Origin: Pseudomonadota bacterium
Lineage (GTDB): Bacteria > Pseudomonadota > Gammaproteobacteria > Steroidobacterales > Steroidobacteraceae
Reading direction: 5' to 3'
DNA: 58,465 bases
NCBI GenBank assembly: GCA_947449495.1
Contig: CANFSB010000008.1
Coordinates: forward strand, 1-58,465
Below are positions 17,179-25,737 of the stretch, one piece after another (within the stretch, counting starts at the first letter, position 1; the number at the start of each line of letters is the position of its first letter). The notes beneath the pieces are model-generated. The model was not told where the DNA came from, ran no database searches, and was given only the letters and a program-made list of their open reading frames with translations. Made by a program: the position numbers and the translations under genes.

Positions 17179-18564
17179 ATGGGCGCGCCTAGATTCATAC
17201 GCCATCCGGTCGCCCTGCGGCCGGGTGTGCTGGCTGCGCTGGCTGCAGCCCATCCCGATCGCTATCCGGTAGTGCTCGACAGCGCGGCCAATGGACCGTT
17301 GGCCCAGTTCAGTCTGCTGGCTGCCAACGTACGCGGCAGCCTAGTCAAACATGCCGATGGACGCTTGCAGACCGGCGGCGATCAGCCGCCGCCTGCGTCC
17401 ATCTTGAAGGGCGGCTTTCTCGACTCGTTACGTGCCTGGATGACCTTGGAGTCACAACCGGCCCTGCCTGAGGCTGGCACGCCGTTTCACGGCGGCTGGT
17501 TTGTGTATCTAGGCTACGAGATGGCCAGCGAAGTCGAAGCGCGCCTGGTGCTACCGCAGGGCGATCTGCCGCAGGCTTTTGCGCTGCGCGTGCCAATGGC
17601 AGTCATTGAACAGTCAGACGGCCAAGCGTTCATCATCTGCGAGCCAGACGTGACCGAGGTACAGCTGGCGCAACTGCGCGACGACTTGGCACAGATCCCG
17701 CTACCCACCAGCAGCCCGTTAGAGATCACCGGAGTTTTCGAAGAAGCCCCAGAGCGCTATGAGCTGCGAGTTCGCCGCGCTCAGGACTACATTCGTGCAG
17801 GCGATGTGTATCAGGCCAATCTGTCACGCCCTTGGCGATTTGAACTGGCCGAGGGCACAACAGCGGGTCAAGTCTATGAGCGCCTGCGCAGCGCCAATCC
17901 TGCGCCGTTTGCCGCACTCGCGCAGTACGCAGGCGTACATCTGCTGTCGTCGTCACCCGAGCGTCTGGTGCGCATAGCCGGTAGCCGTCTCGATACGCGC
18001 CCCATTGCGGGCACACACCGCCGTGGCGCCACACCCGCAGAAGACCGGGAGCTGGCCGCACAATTAATCGCCCACCCCAAAGAGCGTGCCGAGCATGTGA
18101 TGCTCATCGATCTGGAACGCAATGATCTGGGACGCGTCTGCGAAGCCGGCAGTGTGCAGGTAGATGAATACATGGCAGTGGAAACCTATGCCCACGTGCA
18201 CCACATCGTCTCCAACGTCACGGGCCAACTGCGCAAAGACAAAGACGCCATCGATGTTCTGCGTGCCGTATTTCCTGGCGGCACCATTACCGGTTGCCCC
18301 AAACTGCGCTGCATGGAAATCATTGCCGAACTGGAAGCCGAGGCTCGCGGTGCCTACACCGGATCGTTGGGTTATCTCAATCGCGATGGCAGTGGTGACT
18401 TCAACATCCTCATCCGTACGATGACGCTACACGGCCGCGAGATCCGCTTTCGGGCAGGGGCGGGCATCGTGGCCGATTCCGATCCCACTCGCGAGCTGCA
18501 CGAGACACGGGCCAAGGCTCGCGGCATGCTGCTGGCACTGGGGCAACGAGGCGAGACACCATGA
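17179..18564 (+). CDS. pabB: Aminodeoxychorismate synthase component I
   Basis: 461 residues from ATG 17179. Chorismate-utilising enzyme that makes 4-amino-4-deoxychorismate for folate synthesis. C-terminal core landmarks: ERNDLGRVCEAGSV, HVHHIVSNVTG, FPGGTITGCPK and GAYTGSLGYLN. pabC follows with an ATGA overlap, which argues for PabB over anthranilate synthase. Odd point: where E. coli PabB has Lys274 in PIKGT, this protein has PIAGT (Ala277), the TrpE-type residue. The glutamine amidotransferase partner (pabA/trpG) is not in the window. Confidence 0.88.
   Translation: MGAPRFIRHPVALRPGVLAALAAAHPDRYPVVLDSAANGPLAQFSLLAANVRGSLVKHADGRLQTGGDQPPPASILKGGFLDSLRAWMTLESQPALPEAGTPFHGGWFVYLGYEMASEVEARLVLPQGDLPQAFALRVPMAVIEQSDGQAFIICEPDVTEVQLAQLRDDLAQIPLPTSSPLEITGVFEEAPERYELRVRRAQDYIRAGDVYQANLSRPWRFELAEGTTAGQVYERLRSANPAPFAALAQYAGVHLLSSSPERLVRIAGSRLDTRPIAGTHRRGATPAEDRELAAQLIAHPKERAEHVMLIDLERNDLGRVCEAGSVQVDEYMAVETYAHVHHIVSNVTGQLRKDKDAIDVLRAVFPGGTITGCPKLRCMEIIAELEAEARGAYTGSLGYLNRDGSGDFNILIRTMTLHGREIRFRAGAGIVADSDPTRELHETRAKARGMLLALGQRGETP
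18452..18459 (+). other. KOPS-like octamer GGGCAGGG
   Basis: Plus-strand consensus match inside pabB, pointing toward dif. Confidence 0.5.
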
Positions 18565-19382
18565 GCGAACCGGTCTGGAGTTGGCTCGATGGCGCGCCAC
18601 TGCAGGCCGATTGGATGCTCGATCGCGGCTTGCACTATGGCGACGGTCTGTTCGAAACCATGCTGTTGCAGCGCGGGCGTCTGCGCTTTGCCGCTTTGCA
18701 TGCCGCGCGCCTTGCAGAAGGTTGCAAGCGACTGCACATCCACTGCGATGCCGCAGCAGCGATTGAGCAAGCCCAACAACTGCTCGGTGACGGCGATGCC
18801 ATGGTCAAGCTGATCGTGACTCGTGGCGTTGCTACCGAGCGTGGCTACGCGCCCAGCGGTAACGAGCGTGCGCGAGTTCTGCTGCTGCGCTATGCAGCGC
18901 CCACCATCGACGGGCCCGGCGTCCCAGATACCGCAATCGCTCTGCTGCAGGCCCAGCTGGGTGAGAACCCGCTGCTCGCAGGCCTCAAACACCTCAACCG
19001 ACTCGAATTGGTGATGGCTCGAGCGCAATTGCAGGGCAGCGGCTGCTTCGAAGGTATCCTGTGCAGCAGCACTGGCAACTTGGCCTGCGGCACCATGAGC
19101 AACCTGTTCATTGTTGATAACGATCGCCTGCTGACACCACGCGTCGACCGCTGTGGGATAGCAGGGGTTATGCGGGCTGTGGTCCTGCGTGAAGCTCAGC
19201 AGATGGGCCTGACAGCGCAAGAGTGCGATATGCCTGCGGCCGCGCTGCAGCAGGCAGAGCAGGCGTTTATCACTAATGTTCGAGTGGGCATTCGGCCTAT
19301 CACACGCATTGGCAATCGCGCGCTGCAAGCAGGTCAATTAACGCTGCAGCTGCGCCAACGAGTAGCAGACCTTGAAGCCTAA
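18561..19382 (+). CDS. pabC: 4-amino-4-deoxychorismate lyase
   Basis: 273 residues, fold-type IV PLP enzyme that releases pyruvate and 4-aminobenzoate. DRGLHYGDGLFETMLL at 21-36 and the PLP lysine at 143 in LAGLKHLNRLELVMAR are diagnostic, as is the GTMSNLFIV stretch. It overlaps pabB by ATGA and mltG by 11 bp if mltG starts at its TTG. The order fabF-pabC-mltG-tmk-holB is the same as in E. coli, with pabB inserted ahead. Confidence 0.95.
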   Translation: MSEPVWSWLDGAPLQADWMLDRGLHYGDGLFETMLLQRGRLRFAALHAARLAEGCKRLHIHCDAAAAIEQAQQLLGDGDAMVKLIVTRGVATERGYAPSGNERARVLLLRYAAPTIDGPGVPDTAIALLQAQLGENPLLAGLKHLNRLELVMARAQLQGSGCFEGILCSSTGNLACGTMSNLFIVDNDRLLTPRVDRCGIAGVMRAVVLREAQQMGLTAQECDMPAAALQQAEQAFITNVRVGIRPITRIGNRALQAGQLTLQLRQRVADLEA

Positions 19383-20415
19383 GCGCGCCATGCTGCTTAC
19401 TGCGGTGCTGCTGCTAGGCGTTGCAGTACTGGCCGGTGCCCTGCAGTTGCAGCAGCAGATGCTGGCCGTCGGACCTGCCACTACCACTCAAGACCTGCGC
19501 ATCGCGCCGGGCAGCAGCCTGCGTGCTGCACTACAGAGCTTGCAGGACCATGGTCTGATCCGTCATCCGCGGCTGATCGAGCTGTGGCTACGCTGCTGCA
19601 ACAAACCCACACGCCAGCGACTGCCAGACGTGCGCTCGGGCCACTATCGCATCGAAGCAGGCCAGCCTGCATTAGCCGTACTGGATCAACTGTTCGCCGG
19701 CCGAGTCATTCTCGAACAGCTGACGCTTGTCGAGGGCTGGAACCTGCAGCAAGTACGCGCGGCACTGGCACAACATCCGGCGATCGAACATCGCAGCAAA
19801 GACGTACCGGCCACGGAGCTACTGCAGCATCTAGGGTATGCCGCGGGCTCTGCAGAAGGGCGTTTTGCCCCCGACACCTATCGCTTTGAAGAAAATTCAA
19901 CCGATACCCAAATACTGCGCATGGCTTATGAAGCACAGCAAAAGCGCCTAAAGAGAGCGTGGGAGGGCAGAGCTGCCAATTTGCCGCTGGCCACTGCCGA
20001 CGAAGCACTGGCTCTGGCATCAATCGTCGAAAAGGAAACAGGTCTTGCCAGCGAGCGTGCGCAAATCGCCGGCGTGTTCATCAACCGGCTGCGCAAGGGC
20101 ATGCGTCTGCAGTCTGATCCAACGGTCATCTATGGGTTGTTCGATCGCTATGATGGTGACATCCACAAGCGCGACCTGATCACAGACACGCCCTGGAACA
20201 CCTACACACGTACAGGTCTGCCGCCCACCCCCATAGCCATGCCGGGTGAGGCGGCCATTCAAGCCACCTTGGCACCTGCTGTCACCGATGCGCTGTACTT
20301 TGTTGCACGGGGTGATAGCAGCGGTGCTCATCAATTCAGCGCTGGTATCGAGCAACACAACCAAGCCGTAGCCCGCTATCTGCAGCGGCTGCGACAAAAC
20401 AGACAGGCTAACTGA
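19372..20415 (+). CDS. mltG: Endolytic murein transglycosylase
   Basis: 347 residues from TTG 19372 (ATG at 19390 is the alternative). A membrane anchor at about 7-27 is followed by a LysM-like region and the YceG/MltG catalytic domain. IVEKETG at 218-224 carries the catalytic Glu, then FINRLRKGMRLQSDPTVIYG at 236-255 and GLPPTPIAMPG. MltG cuts nascent glycan strands to set their length. It overlaps tmk by TGATG. Confidence 0.95.
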   Translation: MKPKRAMLLTAVLLLGVAVLAGALQLQQQMLAVGPATTTQDLRIAPGSSLRAALQSLQDHGLIRHPRLIELWLRCCNKPTRQRLPDVRSGHYRIEAGQPALAVLDQLFAGRVILEQLTLVEGWNLQQVRAALAQHPAIEHRSKDVPATELLQHLGYAAGSAEGRFAPDTYRFEENSTDTQILRMAYEAQQKRLKRAWEGRAANLPLATADEALALASIVEKETGLASERAQIAGVFINRLRKGMRLQSDPTVIYGLFDRYDGDIHKRDLITDTPWNTYTRTGLPPTPIAMPGEAAIQATLAPAVTDALYFVARGDSSGAHQFSAGIEQHNQAVARYLQRLRQNRQAN

Positions 20416-21050
20416 TGGCAACGCGCGGCAGATTCATCACGCTTGAAGGCATCGAGGGTGCAGGCAAGTCGAGCGTCGCACGGGCACTGCTGCAGCATCT
20501 GCAGGCAACAGGCCAGGCCGTGATTGCCAGCCGTGAGCCCGGTGGCACGCCAATGGCCGAGCGCATCCGTGAATTGGTGCTGACACGCAGCGAAGAGCCC
20601 TTGCCAGCTGGCGGCGAGCTGCTCCTGATGTTTGCCGCGCGGGCGGTGCACGTCAGCAATCTGTTGGAACCAGCCCTGGCACGCGGCGACTGGGTGTTAT
20701 GCGATCGCTTTACCGACGCCACCTTGGCCTATCAAGGCGGTGGGCGCGGCGTGCCGCTGGACGACATCCTGTCACTGACCCGGTTTGCCCATCCCGGACT
20801 GTCACCTGACCTGACGTTGTTGCTGGACGTGCCACCTGCCATAGGCCTGCAGCGCGCCCGGGGCCGAGGTGAGAACGGTGATCGCTTTGAGGACGAAACA
20901 GTCGCGTTTTTTGATCGCGTCCGCGCGGTCTATCTGCAATTGGCGCATGCGCAGCCACAGCGCTGGTGCGTTATCGATGCGACAGCGCCATTGCAGCGAG
21001 TGCTCGAGCAGGCAAAGGCAGCCGTGCAGGCTTTGCAAGGAACGCCATGA
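20415..21050 (+). CDS. tmk: Thymidylate kinase
   Basis: 211 residues. Phosphorylates dTMP to dTDP. P-loop GIEGAGKSS at 12-20, the DR(Y/F) motif CDRFTDATLAYQGGGRG near 96-112 and a LID region RGRGENGDRFEDE near 149-161. The arginine in the P-loop of some families is absent (EGIEGAGKS), as in type II enzymes. Overlaps mltG and holB. Confidence 0.96.
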   Translation: MATRGRFITLEGIEGAGKSSVARALLQHLQATGQAVIASREPGGTPMAERIRELVLTRSEEPLPAGGELLLMFAARAVHVSNLLEPALARGDWVLCDRFTDATLAYQGGGRGVPLDDILSLTRFAHPGLSPDLTLLLDVPPAIGLQRARGRGENGDRFEDETVAFFDRVRAVYLQLAHAQPQRWCVIDATAPLQRVLEQAKAAVQALQGTP

Positions 21051-22048
21051 CCGCCACAACCGAGCCGCAGTTGCCGTGGCTGGCCGATGCCTTTGCGAAC
21101 CTGCACAGTGCGGCAGAGGCAGGCAGGCTGCCACAAGGTCTGTTGATACACGAAGCGCCCGGAGCAGGCGGCCTGCATCTGGTCAAATATGTCGCCCGCC
21201 TCGTGTTGTGCTCGTCAACGCCTCGGGCCTGCGGACAGTGCTCTGCCTGTCGGCGTGTGGACAGTGGCGAACATCCCGACTTGCTACGAATCGTGCCGCC
21301 GGAAGAGTCCAAACTTCAGCAGATCGGTGTCGACGACGTGCGCGATGCCTGCGCACAGTTGGTGCTCAGCAGCTATGAGGGCCGCGGCAGTGTAGCCGTG
21401 GTACTGCCAGCCGATGCTATGACGCATCAGGCTGCCAACAGTCTGCTCAAGACCCTCGAGGAACCGCGTGCCGGTCTGCATATTGTATTGCTGACCAGCC
21501 GTCCGTCAGCGCTGCCAGCAACGATCCACAGTCGCTGCCAACGCCTGCGCTTACGCGCACCCACCACAGCCCAGGCACAGCAGTGGCTGACGGCCCAACG
21601 ACCTTCCGACGACTGGCCTGCCGCGCTGGACGCATGCGCAGGCAATGTGTTGACAGCGCTGGATCACGACCCCTCACAGCTGCGCCAGCTGCGCGACGAC
21701 ACTCACCGGGCGCTGGCTGAGGCGGTACACGGCAGGCTCGATGTGCTACGTACTGCCGACCCCTGGGCCAAAGATGAGTTGTCACTGCGGCTCAACTGCA
21801 TTGAGAGCTGGCTCACACAGCGGATCCTCCGCGACCCTTCGCTAGGTGGCGAATCTGGTCATTTGCGCACTGGTTCTCACTTGCCCGAGGGCGCTTCGGC
21901 CTTGAATATGGCCCAGACCTTCGGATTACTCGATCTCGTCCGTGAAGTGCGTGCCACGCTGGGCACCAGCCTCAACAAGACGCTGTCGATGGAGCGGCTG
22001 CTGTGGGCCTTCGTGGCTGCCGGCGCAAACTCAAACCCGCGAGGTTGA
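21047..22048 (+). CDS. holB: DNA polymerase III delta-prime subunit
   Basis: 333 residues from ATG 21047, overlapping the tmk stop by ATGA. Clamp-loader subunit of the AAA+ type. The N-terminal domain has a degenerate P-loop (HEAPGAGGLHLVKYV), as expected for delta-prime, and a four-Cys zinc module at Cys55, 62, 65 and 68 (CGQCSACRRVDSGEHPDL). Further: IGVDDVRDACAQLVLSSYEG and NSLLKTLEEPRAGLHIVLLT, ending in the SRCQRL sensor. Followed by pilZ, as in Pseudomonas. Confidence 0.95.
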   Translation: MTATTEPQLPWLADAFANLHSAAEAGRLPQGLLIHEAPGAGGLHLVKYVARLVLCSSTPRACGQCSACRRVDSGEHPDLLRIVPPEESKLQQIGVDDVRDACAQLVLSSYEGRGSVAVVLPADAMTHQAANSLLKTLEEPRAGLHIVLLTSRPSALPATIHSRCQRLRLRAPTTAQAQQWLTAQRPSDDWPAALDACAGNVLTALDHDPSQLRQLRDDTHRALAEAVHGRLDVLRTADPWAKDELSLRLNCIESWLTQRILRDPSLGGESGHLRTGSHLPEGASALNMAQTFGLLDLVREVRATLGTSLNKTLSMERLLWAFVAAGANSNPRG

Positions 22049-22086
22049 ACACGGTTTTCCACCTGCCAGCGGGGCACAGTGCGAGC

Positions 22087-22455
22087 ATGCTCAGTCCACC
22101 AACTCCCCGACCGCAGAGCAGCAAACCCGGTTTGCTGACTCTCACCATCCGCGATAAGAGCGCCCTGTATCTGGCGTACATGCCGTTCGTGCGCAATGGT
22201 GGTCTGTTCATACCCACCAACAACGGCTACCGCCTTGGCGACGAGGTGTTCATGCTGCTCAACGTGTTGGGGGGCGACGAGAAGCTGCCGGTTGCCGGCA
22301 AGGTCATCTGGCTGACACCCAAAGGTGCGCAGGGCAAACGTCTGACGGGCATTGGCGTGCAGTTCAGTGAGCAAGACCGCGGTCAAACGCAAAAGCGCAT
22401 TGAAACCTATTTGGCCGGCGCACTGTCGGGCGAGAAAGCCACTCACACTATGTAA
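22087..22455 (+). CDS. pilZ: Type IV pilus assembly protein PilZ
   Basis: 122 residues from ATG 22087. Very close in pattern to P. aeruginosa PilZ: LTIRDKSALYLAYMPFVRNG, GLFIPTNNGYRLGDEVFMLL, VAGKVIWLTPKGAQGKR and the C-terminal THTM. It is the stand-alone PilZ that acts with FimX and PilB in type IV pilus assembly; it lacks the RxxxR c-di-GMP motif of other PilZ domains. The link with holB is conserved. Confidence 0.95.
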   Translation: MLSPPTPRPQSSKPGLLTLTIRDKSALYLAYMPFVRNGGLFIPTNNGYRLGDEVFMLLNVLGGDEKLPVAGKVIWLTPKGAQGKRLTGIGVQFSEQDRGQTQKRIETYLAGALSGEKATHTM

Positions 22456-22456
22456 G

Positions 22457-22480
22457 TTGGCGCGCGCTCTGCCGCGCCAA
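22457..22480. terminator. Hairpin between convergent pilZ and the cNMP-rhodanese gene
   Basis: 8-bp GC-rich stem ttggcgcg / cgcgccaa with an 8-nt loop just after the pilZ stop. There is no T-run on either side, so terminator function is only suggested by its place between convergent genes. Confidence 0.4.
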
Positions 22481-22490
22481 GCTGCTGCAC

Positions 22491-23567
22491 TCAGCCGTTG
22501 GCAACCTGCACAACGCCAGGTCGGACGCAGCTCAAGCCATCACGCAACACACACGCCTCGATGCCACGCTCGGCCAAGATAAAGGCTGCTGCCGCGCTGC
22601 GCAGTCCAGTGTCGCAGTACACCACATAGCGTGTGTCGGGCTGCAGTACCGACATCTTCAGTCGCAGGAAATACAGCGGGATGTTCAGCGACCCCTCGAA
22701 GGCGAAGCCCTGATACTCGGACGGAAGACGCACATCCAGCCAGCGACCGCCGTGGGCAACAATCTGCTGGGCCTGATCAAAATCAACCTTGACTGTAATG
22801 GCGTCGGTCAGCAACTCACTAAAGTCTGCCTTGGGCAGGCGCATCACCATGCCATCGCTGAGCATACGCACGGTCGCATTGCGCCTTGCCTCGGCGATCA
22901 ACGCCTCTTCGCCCAGCGTATCGCTGGGACCTAATTCGGCAAGGCGTATGCCTTTGTTGTTCAGCGGTGTCTCGCGGGTTACCAGGGCACGGCCGCTGAC
23001 GATGGCATAGAAATAGTCGCCCTCAGCACCTTGCTGGACGATGACGTCCCCGGCAGAGAGCCTAATGCGCTCAAAGCGCGTAAACAGCGCCTGCAGTTTT
23101 TCAGGCGGCAAGCGCTGCAGCACGCGGTTCTGCAGCAAAGTAGTCATCCAGTCGTCCTCAGCCACACCGTTGAGCTGCTGCTGCAACTCTGCAACCTCAT
23201 ACGTACCGGTCTGATCCCAGGTGATCATCACATCCAGCAATTCGGTATCGATTGCCAGGTATTCAATGACATCCAGTGCCCGAGCCGTAACCGTACGCGG
23301 ATTAGTAGACTGGAGCGCTTGGGCAGCCTCTGCACTGCCACCCTGCACGATCGCGGTGATTTGATTGTCGTGACGAATCTCGACAGAACCCGACACGACC
23401 CAATAGGTGCGCTTGTCGATGTCCCCTTCCTTGAACAGCACGCGCCCCGGCTCAAGCCGGCGCACAAACACCTTGCTCGCAAGAGATGCGAGATTGCGCT
23501 GCTTCATGCCGACCAGCGGCGTAAAGCGCTTAAGCAAGGTGATGTCTGCAGCCCGTTGGTCAGTCAT
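22491..23567 (-). CDS. Tandem cyclic-nucleotide-binding domains fused to a rhodanese domain
   Basis: 358 residues with no signal peptide. Two cNMP-binding (CAP_ED) domains at about 14-118 and 140-255; the second has a recognisable phosphate-binding cassette (LGEEALIAEARRNATVR), the first a degenerate one. A rhodanese domain follows at about 262-352 with active-site Cys318 in VVYCDTGLRSA. No HTH or catalytic output domain is present, so it is probably a sulfur-carrier or sensor protein rather than a transcription factor. Ligand and partner are unknown. Similar fusions exist in proteobacteria but I cannot name a characterised one. Confidence 0.85.
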   Translation of the reverse strand: MTDQRAADITLLKRFTPLVGMKQRNLASLASKVFVRRLEPGRVLFKEGDIDKRTYWVVSGSVEIRHDNQITAIVQGGSAEAAQALQSTNPRTVTARALDVIEYLAIDTELLDVMITWDQTGTYEVAELQQQLNGVAEDDWMTTLLQNRVLQRLPPEKLQALFTRFERIRLSAGDVIVQQGAEGDYFYAIVSGRALVTRETPLNNKGIRLAELGPSDTLGEEALIAEARRNATVRMLSDGMVMRLPKADFSELLTDAITVKVDFDQAQQIVAHGGRWLDVRLPSEYQGFAFEGSLNIPLYFLRLKMSVLQPDTRYVVYCDTGLRSAAAAFILAERGIEACVLRDGLSCVRPGVVQVANG

Positions 23568-23702
23568 CGACGCGGCGGTTCCTGTTCATTGAGGCCACGC
23601 CACCACGACAGGCAGCGCAACCACCGAAAAGATTAGCACGCACCGACTTCACGGCCGCCTGGTGACCGGCGACCTGTGTCACAACTTAAGTAATAAACAC
23701 CT

Positions 23703-25733
23703 TTATCCAGACCAACCGGCATCTGGTGTGAAGCGTGCACCGTGTGTGAGCGCCAATTTCTCAAGACGCTGCGTGACTTGCGTCACACCTGTGTCGCGTG
23801 ACCATGCCAACGGGCCACCGCGAAACGGCGCAAATCCGGCACCAAACACCAACCCGGCATCGACCAGATCTGCATCGGCAACGATACCTTCACGTTCGCA
23901 GGCTTTACTCTCATTGACCAACGCCAGCACCAAGCGGTCCTGCAGGTCCGCAGGCACTTGGCTGCGATCCACACGAACTTTCACCGGCTTGCCATCAACC
24001 CAAGAGTAAAAGCCCTGACCCGTCTTGCGGCCGAGCTTGCCGGCAGCAATCAGCGTTTGGATGCGCGTCAGCGGCAAGGGGGGGGCACGGCCACTGAGTT
24101 GGCCTACGGTTTCACCCACCTTGCTACATACATCAAGACCAACCACATCGGCCAACTCGATGGGCCCCATTGGCATGCCCCAATCCGTTGCGGCCAGATC
24201 AATAAGCTCTGGCGCCACACCCTGCTCAAGGGCAATCAAGGCTTCCAGCAGATAGGGCGCAAGCACTCTGTTCACCAAAAAACCAGGATTGCTTTTGCAC
24301 GGCAGTGGCAAGCGATCCAACTGACGGGCGAAGCGCACTGCTGCTTGACGCATTGCATCGCTGGTATTGGCAGATGAAACCACCTCAACCAAGGGCATCT
24401 GTGCCACAGGATTGAAGAAGTGCAACCCAACCAAGCGTTCGGGTGACTGCAGAACTGTGGTCAAGGACTCCAATGTCAGACTGGAAGTGTTGGTCGCCAG
24501 TAGCGCATCAGGTTTCATGGCCTTTTCGAGACGCTGCAGCAAGTCGTGCTTGGCTTGCAAGTTCTCGTAGATGGCTTCAATGACCACATCGGCCGTTGCA
24601 ACACCGTTACCGGCAATATCCATCTGCAGACGCGCCGCGGCAGCCGCGCGCTTTGCAGGATCACGCAAACGCTTGTCAAACAGTGCCGCTGCACGGCTCA
24701 ACGCCGGCTGCACTTGTTCTGCAGTACGGTCTTGCAGGGTGACGTTCAGTCCACGCAGCGCACACCAAGCTGCAATGTCACCGCCCATCACACCGGCACC
24801 AACGACATGCACGCGGCGCAACGGCGCAACGGCTGCGTCCTTGCCGCCCAGCGCTTTCAAGCGATCCTGCAGCAGAAATACGCGCACCAGATGGCGTGCC
24901 GTACCGGTACGGAACAGCCGACCCACCGACAGGGCCTCAACCTCAAAGGCCTGCGGCCCCTGCGCACCGCTCTGGACCCAGCTGTCTACCAGTGCATAGG
25001 GGGCAGGGTAGTGATCTGGTTTGATCTTGGCGCGTAGCTGAGCCTTCAACAGCCGGGCAAGCTGACCGCGAACCAACGACCACGAGAGCAAGCGCTCAAG
25101 CAGGGGTGGCTGGTGACGCGGTGGCCGCTGGCGCAGCAGTTCAAGACACACAGCCTCGCCTTGATCTGCATTGACTACACGGTCCACTAATCCCATGCGC
25201 AGTGCTTTGTCGGCCCGGACCGTGCGGCCGGTAAGCATCATGTCCATTGCCGGCCGCACGCCCAGCAGTCGCACAGCACGCACGCTACCGCCGAAGCCAG
25301 GATGGATACCCAACTGCACCTCGGGCAGGCCCAGTGCCAGCGCACCGTCATCGACAGCCACGCGGTACGTGCACGCCATGGCCAGCTCCAAGCCACCACC
25401 AAGCGCAAAGCCACGCAGCAATACCGCAGTGGGGCAGGGCAGCGCCTCAATGCGATCAAACAGACGCTGTCCGCGCCGCACCATCTGCAGGGCCTCTTCC
25501 TCGCTGGCAACGCGTGCAAACTCGTTGATATCAGCTCCGGCGATGAAGCCGCTGGGCTTGGTCGAGCGAATCAACAGGCCCCGAGGCGGGTCTGCCTCCA
25601 GCTGCTGCAGAACCTCGCCCAACGCTTCGAGCACTTCAATAGAGAGTGTATTGGCAGAGCGCCCGCCCACGTCCAAGCTCAGTGTGCCGATACCCTCATC
25701 ATTCTTTGAATAGTGCCAAGCAGAGTCAGCCAT
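23703..25733 (-). CDS. fadJ: FadJ-type multifunctional beta-oxidation enzyme
   Basis: 676 residues from ATG 25733 with a clear aaggag RBS in the tail of the upstream gene. The enoyl-CoA hydratase domain at 1-190 has SGFIAGADINEF and catalytic Glu116 (LGGGLELA) and Glu138 (LPEVQLG). The 3-hydroxyacyl-CoA dehydrogenase part from about 300 has the NAD motif VGAGVMGG and HFFNPVAQMPLVEVV, then two C-terminal HAD repeats. It oxidises fatty acyl-CoAs with a separate thiolase not seen here; ETF in this window would take electrons from the preceding dehydrogenase step. Confidence 0.92.
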   Translation of the reverse strand: MADSAWHYSKNDEGIGTLSLDVGGRSANTLSIEVLEALGEVLQQLEADPPRGLLIRSTKPSGFIAGADINEFARVASEEEALQMVRRGQRLFDRIEALPCPTAVLLRGFALGGGLELAMACTYRVAVDDGALALGLPEVQLGIHPGFGGSVRAVRLLGVRPAMDMMLTGRTVRADKALRMGLVDRVVNADQGEAVCLELLRQRPPRHQPPLLERLLSWSLVRGQLARLLKAQLRAKIKPDHYPAPYALVDSWVQSGAQGPQAFEVEALSVGRLFRTGTARHLVRVFLLQDRLKALGGKDAAVAPLRRVHVVGAGVMGGDIAAWCALRGLNVTLQDRTAEQVQPALSRAAALFDKRLRDPAKRAAAAARLQMDIAGNGVATADVVIEAIYENLQAKHDLLQRLEKAMKPDALLATNTSSLTLESLTTVLQSPERLVGLHFFNPVAQMPLVEVVSSANTSDAMRQAAVRFARQLDRLPLPCKSNPGFLVNRVLAPYLLEALIALEQGVAPELIDLAATDWGMPMGPIELADVVGLDVCSKVGETVGQLSGRAPPLPLTRIQTLIAAGKLGRKTGQGFYSWVDGKPVKVRVDRSQVPADLQDRLVLALVNESKACEREGIVADADLVDAGLVFGAGFAPFRGGPLAWSRDTGVTQVTQRLEKLALTHGARFTPDAGWSG
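25001..25008 (+). other. KOPS-like octamer GGGCAGGG
   Basis: Plus-strand consensus match inside fadJ, pointing toward dif 4.2 kb away. Confidence 0.5.
25432..25439 (+). other. KOPS-like octamer GGGCAGGG
   Basis: Second plus-strand match inside fadJ, pointing toward dif; the closest match found on the left side. Confidence 0.5.
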
Positions 25734-25737
25734 GGGA

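Noticed and set aside
17179-18564. Calling the chorismate enzyme trpE
   Set aside because: pabC follows with an ATGA overlap in a fabF-pabC-mltG context; the PIAGT residue alone is not enough.
24070-24090. Run of eight Gs in fadJ as a possible frameshift site
   Set aside because: The fadJ frame is intact through it and the protein aligns with the family on both sides.
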